DNA of 64,000 bases from Treponema sp. (GTDB lineage Bacteria > Spirochaetota > Spirochaetia > Treponematales > Treponemataceae), in NCBI GenBank assembly GCA_024693715.1, contig JAILKS010000066.1, positions 35,628 through 99,627 of the forward strand, written 5' to 3'. The notes beneath the pieces were generated by a model. That model was not told the origin of the DNA, ran no database searches, and saw only the letters and a list, made by a program, of their open reading frames with translations. The translations under genes and the position numbers were made by a program. Below are positions 15,979-25,199 of this stretch, in pieces (the stretch's first letter is position 1; the number at the start of each line of letters is the position of its first letter).

Positions 15979-16638
15979 ATGTTTCAGACTGTTATTTTTG
16001 ATTTAGATGGAACCTTAACGGATCCTGCCAAAGGAATTACAAATTCATTCAAGCATTCTCTTAAATCTTTTGGAGAACAGATTCCATCGTATAAGGAACT
16101 GTGCACCTTTATTGGTCCTCCTTTAAAAAATACTTTCAGACAGCATTTTAATTATGATGATGAAAAAACAAATGAAGCAGTAAAACGATATCGTGAATAT
16201 TTTACCAGAAAAGGATTATTTGAAAATAAGGTCTATAAAGAAATTCCAGAGGTGCTTGAAGTTTTAAATATGCTTGGCAAAAAATGCTATGTTGCAACCT
16301 CAAAGCCGGAAGCGTATTCTGTGAGGATTCTTGATCATTTCGGACTTGCAAAATATTTTAGAAGAATCTGCGGCAGTAATCTTGATGAATCAAGAAGCAA
16401 TAAGGATGAGGTTATTGCATATACCTTAGATGCGGCAAAAATTTCTGATGATGAAAAATCTACCGTTTTAATGGTCGGTGACAGGAAGCATGATATTTTA
16501 GGCGCAAAGAGAAACGGCATTCAGTCCTGCGGTGTGCTTTATGGTTATGGTTCAAAAGAAGAGCTTGAAGAAGCCGGTGCAGATTATATTGCAAAAAATG
16601 TTCCCGAAGTACTTAAAATTGCAATCACTACTTTTTAG
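15979..16638 (+). CDS. HAD-superfamily phosphatase, phosphoglycolate-phosphatase-like
   Basis: This 219-residue HAD subfamily IA hydrolase shows all four motifs: DLDGTLTDP (nucleophile and acid Asp), the T/S motif at YVATSKPEAYS, the lysine region around SRSNKDEV, and MVGDRKHDILGAKRNG. The helical cap between motifs I and II fits Gph/PpaX or 5'-nucleotidase-like enzymes that remove phosphate from small metabolites; the substrate is not predictable. It is the second gene of a pair with the UDG-like gene. Its last 11 bases overlap the 3' end of the opposed Rsm22-like gene, so transcription of the two genes collides there. Confidence 0.87.
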   Translation: MFQTVIFDLDGTLTDPAKGITNSFKHSLKSFGEQIPSYKELCTFIGPPLKNTFRQHFNYDDEKTNEAVKRYREYFTRKGLFENKVYKEIPEVLEVLNMLGKKCYVATSKPEAYSVRILDHFGLAKYFRRICGSNLDESRSNKDEVIAYTLDAAKISDDEKSTVLMVGDRKHDILGAKRNGIQSCGVLYGYGSKEELEEAGADYIAKNVPEVLKIAITTF

Positions 16639-17842
16639 TTTTAGATGCTTCCAGTTTAACTACAACTGCTCCGCTTTTTGAATCCTTCGGTAACCGGTAA
16701 TTGTCCGGTATTTTTATGCTGATTAAATCTCCTGATTTGAAAATCTGCTCCTTTATTGAAACAAGTGTTAATCCAAGCTCGCTGCAGCCGTAAAATCCGA
16801 AGCTTTTGTCTGGCAGTGAAAAGGAATCTGAAACAATGCGGATTAAAAATTCTTTGTTTTTTGAAGGTTCAGTTTTTTCTGCTGCAAGAAAGCAGAGAGT
16901 TGCCCTGTCCTTCGAAAGATAAGATTTTTCAGAAAGCTTTAATAGCTTTGCAGGAGCATCCTCTGTAGAAAAAGCAAAGTTACACCATTTGTGCGAGCTG
17001 CCTGTATATGCTTTAAATCCGTTCATCGGACATTGAAGGAAATGCGTGCACGGTGAATGAATGGTTGCCTTGTCTTTTATGAATCTTTCGCGCAGAAGGC
17101 TCAAGGTTCGTGAAGCCTTTGGAATGCCTGGTTCTATCAGAAGAAATTTAGCGTCTGCAGAAGAATATTTTTTGAATTCTTCGTAATATTTTTTTGATTG
17201 AAAATCAGGCGGTAAATCAGAAGCCTGGTCAAGTTCATTTAAAAGATTTGCACAGGTTATAAAGCTGCATTTTTCACGTATGAAGGTTCCGAAAGAGCCT
17301 TTTACCCTTATGATTTTCCATGGTTTTATTTCTTCATCTGTTTTGCTTAAAGCGGAAGTCTTTGCTACTAACGAAAGATAAATGTCTTCTCCTAAAGATA
17401 AAGAGTTTGCGCTTACATCAAGACAGTACCAGACAAGATTAAGCTTTCTTAGCTCCGGTCGTGAAAGCCACAGTGCATTTATTACCGTCAACGGACCGCT
17501 TCCAGCATCAAGACAATAGCAGTCTTTTGAAGGAAAGCATTCATTGCCGAGATTAGAAAAAAGCTTTGTTAAACGTACAAGGTTCCACCAGGTGTAATAG
17601 CGGACATATGAGCTTAAAAGAAGGTTGTCATTCATATAGCCGAGTCTTCTTTCACTTCGCTGGTCCGTAAGCTGATGAGAAAGTGCCTTGATGTTTTCCG
17701 GAAGTTTTAAAAGCTGCTTTGAATTAAGAGGTCTTACTCCCTGAATTATTGCATCAAAATCTGTAAGGATTTTTTTTGTAATTTCATTTTGCCTGTCTGA
17801 TTCAAACAGAGAAGACAACTTGTTAAATTCAATGCGGTTCAT
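16628..17842 (-). CDS. Rsm22/METTL17-like ribosomal small-subunit methyltransferase family protein
   Basis: This 404-residue protein has a class I SAM-methyltransferase core, with CLDAGSGPLTVINAL as motif I and a later ITCANLLNELDQ. The diagnostic part is a Cys/His block, SPCTHFLQCPMNG then HKWCNF, followed by basic-rich C-terminal strands. This matches the Rsm22 family of mitochondrial and bacterial small-ribosomal-subunit factors, in which the equivalent cysteines bind a metal or Fe-S cluster. I infer a role in ribosome assembly rather than a proven methylation. It is the last gene of the operon ptsI-der-merR, starting two bases after the MerR stop. Confidence 0.72.
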   Translation of the reverse strand: MNRIEFNKLSSLFESDRQNEITKKILTDFDAIIQGVRPLNSKQLLKLPENIKALSHQLTDQRSERRLGYMNDNLLLSSYVRYYTWWNLVRLTKLFSNLGNECFPSKDCYCLDAGSGPLTVINALWLSRPELRKLNLVWYCLDVSANSLSLGEDIYLSLVAKTSALSKTDEEIKPWKIIRVKGSFGTFIREKCSFITCANLLNELDQASDLPPDFQSKKYYEEFKKYSSADAKFLLIEPGIPKASRTLSLLRERFIKDKATIHSPCTHFLQCPMNGFKAYTGSSHKWCNFAFSTEDAPAKLLKLSEKSYLSKDRATLCFLAAEKTEPSKNKEFLIRIVSDSFSLPDKSFGFYGCSELGLTLVSIKEQIFKSGDLISIKIPDNYRLPKDSKSGAVVVKLEASKTKK

Positions 17843-17843
17843 A

Positions 17844-18164
17844 TTAATCCTGTTTCTTTTTTAAAGTGATGAAAATTTCTGAAAGAAGCTCACGGCATTC
17901 CTGAATCTCTTTTATAACTTCAGCGTTTTGCTGTACCTGTTTTGCTTCTTCTATAATCTGGTTGCCTGCTCCTTCAGCAGTGAATTTTTTTTCGTTAATA
18001 AGATATTTAAGCCGGAAGATTAATTCAACTTCATGCTGGGAATAGATTCTTCTTCCTGTTAAATCCTTGTGAGGAATAAAACCGGGAACAACCTCTTCCC
18101 AGTATCTGAGGATGTGAGCTTTTACACCTGTCAGTTCTTCAACTTCACCGATTGTATAAGTCAT
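17844..18164 (-). CDS. MerR-family transcriptional regulator
   Basis: This 106-residue protein is an N-terminal MerR winged helix-turn-helix (YTIGEVEELTGVKAHILRYW, then RRIYSQHEVELIFRLKYL) with a short helical tail. The metal- or ligand-binding domain of classic MerR proteins is absent, so it resembles the small chromosomal MerR-like proteins whose signal is unknown. It lies between der and the Rsm22-like gene in a tight minus-strand operon (9 and 1 base gaps) and may regulate that operon or a distant target. Confidence 0.88.
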   Translation of the reverse strand: MTYTIGEVEELTGVKAHILRYWEEVVPGFIPHKDLTGRRIYSQHEVELIFRLKYLINEKKFTAEGAGNQIIEEAKQVQQNAEVIKEIQECRELLSEIFITLKKKQD

Positions 18165-18173
18165 TCTATTATC

Positions 18174-19613
18174 CTATCTGTCTTCCCATTTCTGACGGCT
18201 TCCTTTTAATTCAAGCTGAACAGGAATCTGATCAAAGCCTAAATCTTCCCGTATTCTGTTCTTAAGATATGTTATATATGGCTCCGGAACAACCTCCGGT
18301 TTTGTCGCAAAAATGATGAACGATACAGGATTTGTACCGGCCTGTGTCATATAGCGGATTTTAAAATGTGCTGTTTTACTTGCAGGCGGCGGATAACGGT
18401 CAATCCAGTCCTGAAGCGCTCTGTTTAAGGCAGACGTTTCGATTTTCTTAGTTAATTGTTCGTAAAGTGCTAATGCAGTATTCAATAAATCTTTTATACC
18501 TTTCCCCTCAAGAGCAGAAAGAGGAATAATCGGTGCAAAATCCATCTGTCCGAACATTATGTTCATCCATTCGCGTGCTGCCTTTACCGCTTTTGTTCCC
18601 TGTTCCTCGCGTAAATCCCATTTATTGAGGACAAAAATAATTCCTCTTCCTTTTTCAAAAGCAAGTGAGCAGATCTTTTTATCCTGTTCTGTAAGACCTT
18701 CAATTGCATCTATAATCAGAAATACAATATCACATTCATCGAGAGTTTTTATTGCCCGGTTTACAGAATAATATTCTACATCATCGTGAACCTTTGCCTT
18801 TCGTCTTATTCCGGCTGTATCAAGAACCCTGAAATTTTTTCCGGCATAAGTAAATTCTCCTTCAACAACATCTCTTGTAGTACCGGCATAATCACATACT
18901 ATTGAATTTTCACTGTGAGTTAATCTGTTTGAAAGTGTAGATTTTCCTGTATTAGGTTTACCGAGTATTGCAATTTTTACAGGACGGTCAGCATCAAGCA
19001 TTTTTACCTTGCTGAAATCACATTTAGAGACGATTAAATCTGTAAGTTCTCCGATTCTGTCACCATGCTCAGCTGAAATAAAAATTAATTCATCAAAACC
19101 AAAGCGTGCATAATTCCATGCTTCTGCTTCATTTTTTCCGCCTTCGGTTTTATTAACAGCGGCAATGAGTTTTTTCCAGTACGGCCGCATTTTTATGATG
19201 AATTCTTCATCTTCTCCGGTAATTTCTCCTGCATCTAAAAGAAGGATTAAAACATCACAACGTTCAATCATATCAAGAGAACGCTCAACAACATAATCAT
19301 CAAGCTCTGCTTCCTTTGTACCAAGGTCTCTGGTAAGCTTATAACCGCCTGTGTCTACAAGATGAACAGGCATATCATTTAAAAATGCAGTCGCTTCTAC
19401 AGGATCACGAGTAACGCCCGGCTGATCGTTTGTTATTGCAACACGTTTTTTTAAGAATCTGTTAAAAAGAGTTGATTTTCCGACATTCGGACGGCCTGCG
19501 ATTACAACAAGCGGCAATCCCTCGTATTCAGCTTCCTTATCCGGCTTTTGAATTTCTGCCTGTTCTTCATCCTTTGGTTTAGAAAAATCAGGTTTTATTT
19601 TTTTCTTACTCAT
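18174..19613 (-). CDS. der: Ribosome-assembly GTPase Der (EngA)
   Basis: This 479-residue protein has two tandem Era-like G domains, the hallmark of Der. The first has GRPNVGKST, DTGG and NKTE; the second has GKPNTGKST, DTAG and NKWD. A C-terminal KH-like domain follows. Der binds the 50S subunit and is essential for its maturation. An N-terminal extension of about 30 charged residues precedes the first G domain, and an acidic linker separates the two. The start overlaps the ptsI stop by four bases, indicating translational coupling. Confidence 0.96.
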   Translation of the reverse strand: MSKKKIKPDFSKPKDEEQAEIQKPDKEAEYEGLPLVVIAGRPNVGKSTLFNRFLKKRVAITNDQPGVTRDPVEATAFLNDMPVHLVDTGGYKLTRDLGTKEAELDDYVVERSLDMIERCDVLILLLDAGEITGEDEEFIIKMRPYWKKLIAAVNKTEGGKNEAEAWNYARFGFDELIFISAEHGDRIGELTDLIVSKCDFSKVKMLDADRPVKIAILGKPNTGKSTLSNRLTHSENSIVCDYAGTTRDVVEGEFTYAGKNFRVLDTAGIRRKAKVHDDVEYYSVNRAIKTLDECDIVFLIIDAIEGLTEQDKKICSLAFEKGRGIIFVLNKWDLREEQGTKAVKAAREWMNIMFGQMDFAPIIPLSALEGKGIKDLLNTALALYEQLTKKIETSALNRALQDWIDRYPPPASKTAHFKIRYMTQAGTNPVSFIIFATKPEVVPEPYITYLKNRIREDLGFDQIPVQLELKGSRQKWEDR

Positions 19614-21313
19614 CTGATACCTTCTGCAAGTTTTTCCATTTCTGAAATATCTGTCTTTGATAAAAATTCTTTTGTTTCAAAAATTAAATTGGGACTTAAA
19701 CTTAAAGTTCTTATTCCCATGCCGCCTAAAATCATAATGCAGTTTTTCTTTCCTGCCATTTCTCCGCAGACACAAAGCTCTATCCCCGCATCCTTCGCAG
19801 AAGTTACAGTCATTTTTATAAGTTTTAAAACTGCAGGATCAAGTTCATTGTACAAATTGCTCACAGATTGATTTTCCCTGTCTACTGCAAGCGTATATTG
19901 AGTCAGATCGTTTGTTCCAATGCTGAAGAAATCTGAAAGTCTGCTTAAAGAATCCGAAGTAAGTGCTGCAGATGCTGTTTCTATCATAATTCCCACAGGA
20001 ACATCGTTATATTTTATGTTTTCTTTTTTAAGTTCAGTTTTTACTTCATTTATAATTTTCATGCATTCTTCAAGCTGATTGTAATGCGTGATTAGCGGGA
20101 ACATGATTTTAAGATTCCCGAAAATGCTTGCCCTGTATAATGCACGAAGCTGTGTTTTTAAAAGTGACGGATATTTTAAGGTGAGTCTTACAGCACGCAG
20201 ACCCATAAGAGGATTTTTTTCTTCGATGGACGGGATGTTCTGTGATTTGATGATTTTATCACCGCCGGCATCAAGAGTTCTGATTGTTACAGGTTTGTTT
20301 CCCATGATTTGAAGGACCTGTTTATAAATTTCAAACTGTTCGTCTTCATTAATCTTTCGATTCTGATCTGTCGCCGGTAAGTCTGTCCTTTCCATAAAAA
20401 GAAATTCAGTTCTGAATAAACCGATGCCGTCTGCATTATTTTCCTTTGCAAGTTCTGCTTCTTCTATTGTTCCGATATTTGCAAGCAGAGTGAATTTTGT
20501 TCCATTCTTTGTAACTGCAGGTTTGTTGAGGTACTGCTTTAATTCCTCGTGATGCTTTTGTTCTTCCTGCAGCTTTTGTTTGTATTCTTCTATAATTGTT
20601 TTTTCAGGGCTGATTATGATTTTTGAATCATTTGTATCAATAATTACAGTTTCGCCTGTTTTTATTTTTTTTGAGATATTTTCTATACCTATGATTGCCG
20701 GGATTCCGTAGCTTCTTGCAAGAATTATGACATGTGAATTTTCACCGGTTTCATTCAGTATGAGTCCTTTGATTTTTCTTTTTGAAAGGATGATTGTGTC
20801 AGCAGAAGAAAGGAAATCTGCCGCAATTATTGAATTATCCGGGACAGTGTTTATATCAAAAGGATGAATATCAAGCATTTCGTCCAGTACCATTGAATAA
20901 ACATCAAGAATGTCTGCAGCCCTTTGCGAAAGATATTCATCATTAGACTGTTTGAGTTTTTCTGCATATTCTTTTGTTTTTAAATCTACAGAATGGAAAA
21001 TATTAAATTCATTTGCTTCATAAAAGGTTTTAATTTCCTTTATAAAGAATTCATCCTGGAGCATAAGGACATACGCCTCGAAAACCTGTCGTTGAAGAAC
21101 ATCATTTTGTTCTGTTTTAGAAAGGGAATTTAAAAGATTGCATAATCTGTTTAAAACAGTTTCCTTTGAATCTGTAAAAAGAGTCCATTCTTTTTCAAGT
21201 GCATTTTCAGATCTTGTGTGTCGGGGAATTGTTCGTTTTACCGGTTCAGGAATGACGAATGCAGTTCCTATTCCTGTTCCTTTTGCTGCAGCTTTTCCAG
21301 ATAATATTTCCAT
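19610..21313 (-). CDS. ptsI: PTS enzyme I (phosphoenolpyruvate-protein phosphotransferase)
   Basis: This 567-residue enzyme takes phosphate from PEP and passes it to HPr. The phosphohistidine is His194 in ETGENSHVIILARS, where the usual G-G-x-T-S-H reads T-G-E-N-S-H. The PEP-binding barrel signature FFSIGTNDLTQYTLAVDREN and the late CGEMAG are intact, so it should be active. No HPr or sugar permease gene is in the window. In spirochaetes PTS proteins are often regulatory only. It leads the operon with der, merR and the Rsm22-like gene. Its start lacks a Shine-Dalgarno and lies seven bases after a -10 box. Confidence 0.92.
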   Translation of the reverse strand: MEILSGKAAAKGTGIGTAFVIPEPVKRTIPRHTRSENALEKEWTLFTDSKETVLNRLCNLLNSLSKTEQNDVLQRQVFEAYVLMLQDEFFIKEIKTFYEANEFNIFHSVDLKTKEYAEKLKQSNDEYLSQRAADILDVYSMVLDEMLDIHPFDINTVPDNSIIAADFLSSADTIILSKRKIKGLILNETGENSHVIILARSYGIPAIIGIENISKKIKTGETVIIDTNDSKIIISPEKTIIEEYKQKLQEEQKHHEELKQYLNKPAVTKNGTKFTLLANIGTIEEAELAKENNADGIGLFRTEFLFMERTDLPATDQNRKINEDEQFEIYKQVLQIMGNKPVTIRTLDAGGDKIIKSQNIPSIEEKNPLMGLRAVRLTLKYPSLLKTQLRALYRASIFGNLKIMFPLITHYNQLEECMKIINEVKTELKKENIKYNDVPVGIMIETASAALTSDSLSRLSDFFSIGTNDLTQYTLAVDRENQSVSNLYNELDPAVLKLIKMTVTSAKDAGIELCVCGEMAGKKNCIMILGGMGIRTLSLSPNLIFETKEFLSKTDISEMEKLAEGIR

Positions 21314-21320
21314 GCGGATT

Positions 21321-21329
21321 ATTATAGCA
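21321..21329 (-). promoter_or_regulatory. Extended -10 promoter of ptsI
   Basis: The minus strand reads TGCTATAAT, an extended -10, ending seven bases before the ptsI ATG (21313). TTTAAA lies 17 bases upstream of the TATAAT. The implied mRNA is leaderless. Confidence 0.5.
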
Positions 21330-21397
21330 GATAATCTGTTGTTTTTAAATGAGAAATGCTAAATATCTGTGACTGCTGACTTCTGACAGTATTATTG

Positions 21398-21426
21398 TTG
21401 CGTTTATAAAAAGTATGACATATAAT
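21398..21426 (+). promoter_or_regulatory. Promoter of the NSS transporter gene
   Basis: TTGCGT (21398-21403) and TATAAT (21421-21426) are separated by exactly 17 bases. The start near 21433 gives a leader of about 30 bases that includes AGAGG before the ATG at 21464. Confidence 0.6.
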
Positions 21427-21463
21427 TAAAGAATATTATTTTATAAAAGAGGTATATGAAAAA

Positions 21464-22993
21464 ATGGGTGAACAGAAACAAAGAGAAACCCTTGGAAGCC
21501 GGCTTGGCTTTTTGCTTTTATCTGCCGGTTGTGCAATTGGATTAGGAAATGTATGGCGATTTCCTTACATCACAGGAAAATATGGTGGAGCAGCATTTGT
21601 TCTTATTTATCTTATCTTCCTTGTAATTCTTGGATTACCGGTAATGGTTTGTGAATTTGCTGTTGGCCGTGCTTCAAAAAAAGGTATGGGTGGAGCTTTC
21701 CAGACTCTGGAACCTGCAAAAACTAATTGGCATTGGTACGGTAACCTTGCAATCATTGGTAACTACCTTTTAATGATGTTTTATACAGTTGTTTCCGGCT
21801 GGTTCCTTAAATATTTTGTCCAGATGATTACCGGAAAATTTGTCGGATTATCTGGAGAGGCAGTTGTAGGAGAATTTCTTGAAGGAACAGTTGGCTCCTG
21901 GCCTACACTTTTGATAGGAATGGTTGTTGTAATCGTAATCGGTTTTGGAACATGTATTCTTGGACTTCAGAAGGGTGTTGAACGAATTACAAAAATCATG
22001 ATGTCTGCATTGCTTATTATTATGATTGGTCTTGCAATTTATGTTGCATTCCTTCCGGGGGCTGGTGCAGGCTATAAATTCTATCTTAAGCCGGATTTTA
22101 AGGCTCTTGTAAACGGAAACGGAGCCGGCGGACACGGACTTTGGGATACAATTTATGCTGCCATGGGACAGGCCTTCTTTACACTGTCACTTGGTATTGG
22201 TTCTATGGAAATCTTTGGTTCTTACATTGGTAAGGATCACTCTCTTACCGGTGAATCTTTGCGTGTAATCGGACTGGATACATTTGTTGCAATCTGTGCA
22301 GGATTAATCATTTTCCCTGCATGTGCCGCATTTGGTGTAGAAGCTGATTCTGGTGCTGGACTTGCATTCATGTCATTGCCAAACGTATTCAACGCTATGG
22401 GACCGGTTGCAGGACGTATTGTTGGAGCTTTCTTCTTCCTCTTTATGTCTTTTGCAGCTCTTTCTACTGTAATCGCAGTATTCGAAAACATTGTTGCATT
22501 CCCAATGGATAAATTTGGCTGGAGCCGTACAAAGGCTGTTCTTGTAAACTTTGTAGCAATGCTCATTCTTGCAACACCTGCTGCTCTTGGTATGAACGTA
22601 TGGTCAGGCGTACACTTTGGCGCTCACATTGGTTCTATCGACGCTCTGGAAGACTTTATCGTAAGTCAGAACCTTTTGCCAATCGGTTCTATGCTCTTCC
22701 TCCTTTTCTGTACAATCAAGAAGGGATGGGGCTGGGATAACTTTATTGCTGAAGCCGATGCCGGTGAAGGAATCAAGTTCCCTAAGAACAGGATTGTAAA
22801 ATTCTACTTAAGATGGATTGCTCCTGTTATCATTCTTGTAGTATTTATTGCAGGATACTGTGATATTTTTGGTGTTCCTTTAAGGAAGGCAATGAACTTT
22901 GCATTACATATTATTGCAGCAATTGCTATAATCATACTGTTTGTTATAGTTACAAAACTTCAGAACAGAATTGATAAATTGGAACAAAAATAA
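21464..22993 (+). CDS. Neurotransmitter:sodium symporter family (NSS/SNF) transporter
   Basis: This 509-residue inner-membrane protein has about 12 hydrophobic helices. The TM1 signature CAIGLGNVWRFPYI, which forms the Na+ and substrate sites in LeuT-type transporters, is intact, as is the TM6 region FFTLSLGIGSMEIFGSY. Bacterial members take up amino acids with sodium; the substrate is not predictable. Codon choice is visibly richer in C-ending codons than in neighbouring genes, suggesting high expression. It is a single-gene unit with its own promoter and terminator. Confidence 0.93.
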   Translation: MGEQKQRETLGSRLGFLLLSAGCAIGLGNVWRFPYITGKYGGAAFVLIYLIFLVILGLPVMVCEFAVGRASKKGMGGAFQTLEPAKTNWHWYGNLAIIGNYLLMMFYTVVSGWFLKYFVQMITGKFVGLSGEAVVGEFLEGTVGSWPTLLIGMVVVIVIGFGTCILGLQKGVERITKIMMSALLIIMIGLAIYVAFLPGAGAGYKFYLKPDFKALVNGNGAGGHGLWDTIYAAMGQAFFTLSLGIGSMEIFGSYIGKDHSLTGESLRVIGLDTFVAICAGLIIFPACAAFGVEADSGAGLAFMSLPNVFNAMGPVAGRIVGAFFFLFMSFAALSTVIAVFENIVAFPMDKFGWSRTKAVLVNFVAMLILATPAALGMNVWSGVHFGAHIGSIDALEDFIVSQNLLPIGSMLFLLFCTIKKGWGWDNFIAEADAGEGIKFPKNRIVKFYLRWIAPVIILVVFIAGYCDIFGVPLRKAMNFALHIIAAIAIIILFVIVTKLQNRIDKLEQK

Positions 22994-23034
22994 TTCAAAA
23001 AACGAGTGAATAATAGAGATTAAAATTCTTTGGA

Positions 23035-23083
23035 AAACTGCGGAAATGTGCATAAAGTGATGTACATTCCGCAGTTTTTTTTT
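23035..23083 (+). terminator. Rho-independent terminator of the NSS gene
   Basis: A long hairpin (AAACTGCGGAAATGTGCAT against ATGTACATTCCGCAGTTT, one small imperfection) is followed by a run of nine T. It closes the transporter unit before the next operon. Confidence 0.85.
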
Positions 23084-23120
23084 ATAATGGAGGGGCTTAT
23101 TATCAGAGAGCGGTGAACAG

Positions 23121-23345
23121 ATGACGAAGGATGAATTTTTATTTTTGATTGAAACAAGAACTGAACATGAGTTTGTTTATAAGGGAAAGATTTATAATCT
23201 TACTTATGATAAAACTGATGACGGAAAAACACAGATTGTTTTTGGTCCTCTTTTTGAGGGACAGAAATATAATTCTACCGGTGAGTTTTTGAATAAAGCA
23301 AAAATAGAAAATCATTTTTTTAAAGATATGCTGGATATTTTTTAA
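23121..23345 (+). CDS. Small conserved-looking protein of unknown function
   Basis: This 74-residue cytoplasmic protein begins MTKDEFLFLIETRTEHEFVY. It continues with beta strands (GKIYNLTYDKTDDGKTQIVFG) and ends with a hydrophobic helix-like FKDMLDIF. I do not recognise a family. It looks real because codon use matches its neighbours and its TAA stop overlaps the ATG of the MATE gene by one base (TAATG), a typical coupling. It is the first gene of the operon with MATE, DUF456 and TrmJ-like genes. Confidence 0.65.
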   Translation: MTKDEFLFLIETRTEHEFVYKGKIYNLTYDKTDDGKTQIVFGPLFEGQKYNSTGEFLNKAKIENHFFKDMLDIF

Positions 23346-24700
23346 TGAAAAGAGCAAATCAGATTGATATGACCGAAGGTCCCATTTTAGGGAAGCTTCT
23401 GCAATTTTCAGTTCCTCTTATTTTTTCAAGTGTGTTACAGCTTTTTTTCAATGTTGCGGATGTAGCGGTTGTAGGACGTTTTGCCGGTGATGAATCTCTT
23501 GCTGCAGTAGGTTCGACAGGTTCTCTTATTAATCTTCTGGTAAATCTTTTTATGGGTCTTTCTGTAGGAACAAATGTTGTAGCCGCTCATTATTTTGGAG
23601 CAAGAAAAAAAACACAGGTTCATGATACAGTTCATACGGCAATCGTTGTTTCTTTTTTGAGCGGTGTGATTTTAACGATAGTCGGAGTGCTTGGTGCAAA
23701 AGTAATTCTTACCTTTATGAATGCACCTGAAAATGTACTTAATCTTGCTGCACTCTATCTTAAAATTTATTTTGGCGGTATTACCGCTACAATGATTTAT
23801 AACTTCGGAAGCGCTCTGCTTCGTGCAAAAGGTGATACTTTTCGTCCGCTTTTTATTCTTATTCTTGCCGGTTGTGTGAACTTTGTTTTGAATTTAATAT
23901 TTGTCATCTGTTTTAAGCTTGGTGTCGCAGGTGTCGCTTCTGCAACTGTCATTTCCCAGTGTATAAGTGCTGCCCTTGTCCTTACAATCCTCATTACAGA
24001 AAAAGATGATTTTCAACTTAAAATAAAACAGTTAAAAATCAACCCGCATATTTTTGCAAAGATTTTAAAGATTGGTCTTCCTGCCGGCTTTCAGGGAATT
24101 ATGTTCTCATTTTCAAATGTAATAATTCAATCTTCTGTTAATAAATTTGGTGCAATCATAATCGCAGGAAATTCAGCCGCAATTAATCTTGAAAGCATAG
24201 TTTATACAGCGATGAACGGTTTTTCTCAAGGTGCGCTTACTTTCTGTTCTCAGAACTATGGTGCCAAAAAGTTTGACAGAATCAAAAAGGTAGTATGGGT
24301 CGCACAGGGAGCAATAATCGTAATAGGTACATTCCTTGGTCTTGGTTTTCTGCTTTTCGGCAGACAGTTGCTTGGTATTTTTTCAAAAAATCCGGAAGTA
24401 ATTGATGCGGGAATGCTTCGAATGCGTGTAATTTTATCGACTTATTGTATTTGCGGAATGATGGACTGTATGGCAAATTCCATCCGTGGTACAGGACATT
24501 CACTTATGCCTGTAATTTCTTCTTTACTGGGAGCGTGCCTTTTCAGGATTATATGGCTTTTTACAATTTTCCGCATTCCTCTTTTTCATACACCGACAGT
24601 GATTTTTCTTTCGTATCCTATAAGCTGGATATTAACTTATGTTATTAATATAATCTGCTATAAAATTTTTATTTCCAGGATAAAAGGAGATTCAGACTGA
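23345..24700 (+). CDS. MATE family efflux transporter
   Basis: This complete 451-residue protein has 12 predicted helices in two homologous halves. Halves begin GPILGKLLQFSVPLIFSSVL and, after the linker, ILKIGLPAGFQGIMFSFSNV. Typical MATE motifs include VGRFAGDESLAAVG near TM2 and QNYGAKKFDRIKK in the second half. It exports cationic or other small molecules with Na+ or H+ antiport; substrate unknown. It overlaps the upstream small gene by one base and the downstream DUF456 gene by one base, so the three are translationally coupled. Confidence 0.94.
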   Translation: MKRANQIDMTEGPILGKLLQFSVPLIFSSVLQLFFNVADVAVVGRFAGDESLAAVGSTGSLINLLVNLFMGLSVGTNVVAAHYFGARKKTQVHDTVHTAIVVSFLSGVILTIVGVLGAKVILTFMNAPENVLNLAALYLKIYFGGITATMIYNFGSALLRAKGDTFRPLFILILAGCVNFVLNLIFVICFKLGVAGVASATVISQCISAALVLTILITEKDDFQLKIKQLKINPHIFAKILKIGLPAGFQGIMFSFSNVIIQSSVNKFGAIIIAGNSAAINLESIVYTAMNGFSQGALTFCSQNYGAKKFDRIKKVVWVAQGAIIVIGTFLGLGFLLFGRQLLGIFSKNPEVIDAGMLRMRVILSTYCICGMMDCMANSIRGTGHSLMPVISSLLGACLFRIIWLFTIFRIPLFHTPTVIFLSYPISWILTYVINIICYKIFISRIKGDSD

Positions 24701-25188
24701 TGCCGTTTTTATCAATTGTTTTTTCGATTCTTGCAGGAATTCTTTTGTTAATAGGAATTGTAGGTTCATTTGTTCCCGTTTTGCCAGGTCCGCCTATTGC
24801 ATGGTGTGGTTTACTGCTTGCTTTCTTTTCACAATTCAATAACATTCCTTTATGGTGTGTGATTGTTACTGCAGTTATTACTGTCGCTGTTGCAGTTTTT
24901 GATATGATTATGCCTGCAAGTATGACAAAGAAACGTGGAGGCAGTAAAGGCGCTTCCTTCGGATGTACAATCGGAATTATAGTCGGTTTATTCCTTCCGC
25001 CGTTTGGTGTTTTATTCTGTCCTTTTATCGGTGCGTTCATTGGGGAATGCCTTCATTCAAGCGGTGACATAAAGCTTTCGTTAAAATCTGCATGGGGTGC
25101 TTTTCTGGGATTTTTATGCGGAACAGGGATTAAGCTTTTTACGGTTATCATTTTTATTATTATTTTTATTGTTTCATTTTTTAAATAG
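24700..25188 (+). CDS. DUF456 small membrane protein
   Basis: This 162-residue protein is almost wholly hydrophobic with about five helices. It matches the DUF456 pattern of glycine-rich segments: FVPVLPGPPIAWCGLLLAF near the start, then KRGGSKGASFGCTIGIIVGL and GAFIGE in the glycine-zipper-like middle. The function of the family is unknown. It overlaps the MATE stop by one base and is followed by a TrmJ-like gene after 11 bases. Confidence 0.83.
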   Translation: MPFLSIVFSILAGILLLIGIVGSFVPVLPGPPIAWCGLLLAFFSQFNNIPLWCVIVTAVITVAVAVFDMIMPASMTKKRGGSKGASFGCTIGIIVGLFLPPFGVLFCPFIGAFIGECLHSSGDIKLSLKSAWGAFLGFLCGTGIKLFTVIIFIIIFIVSFFK

Positions 25189-25199
25189 AGTGCCGGTAT

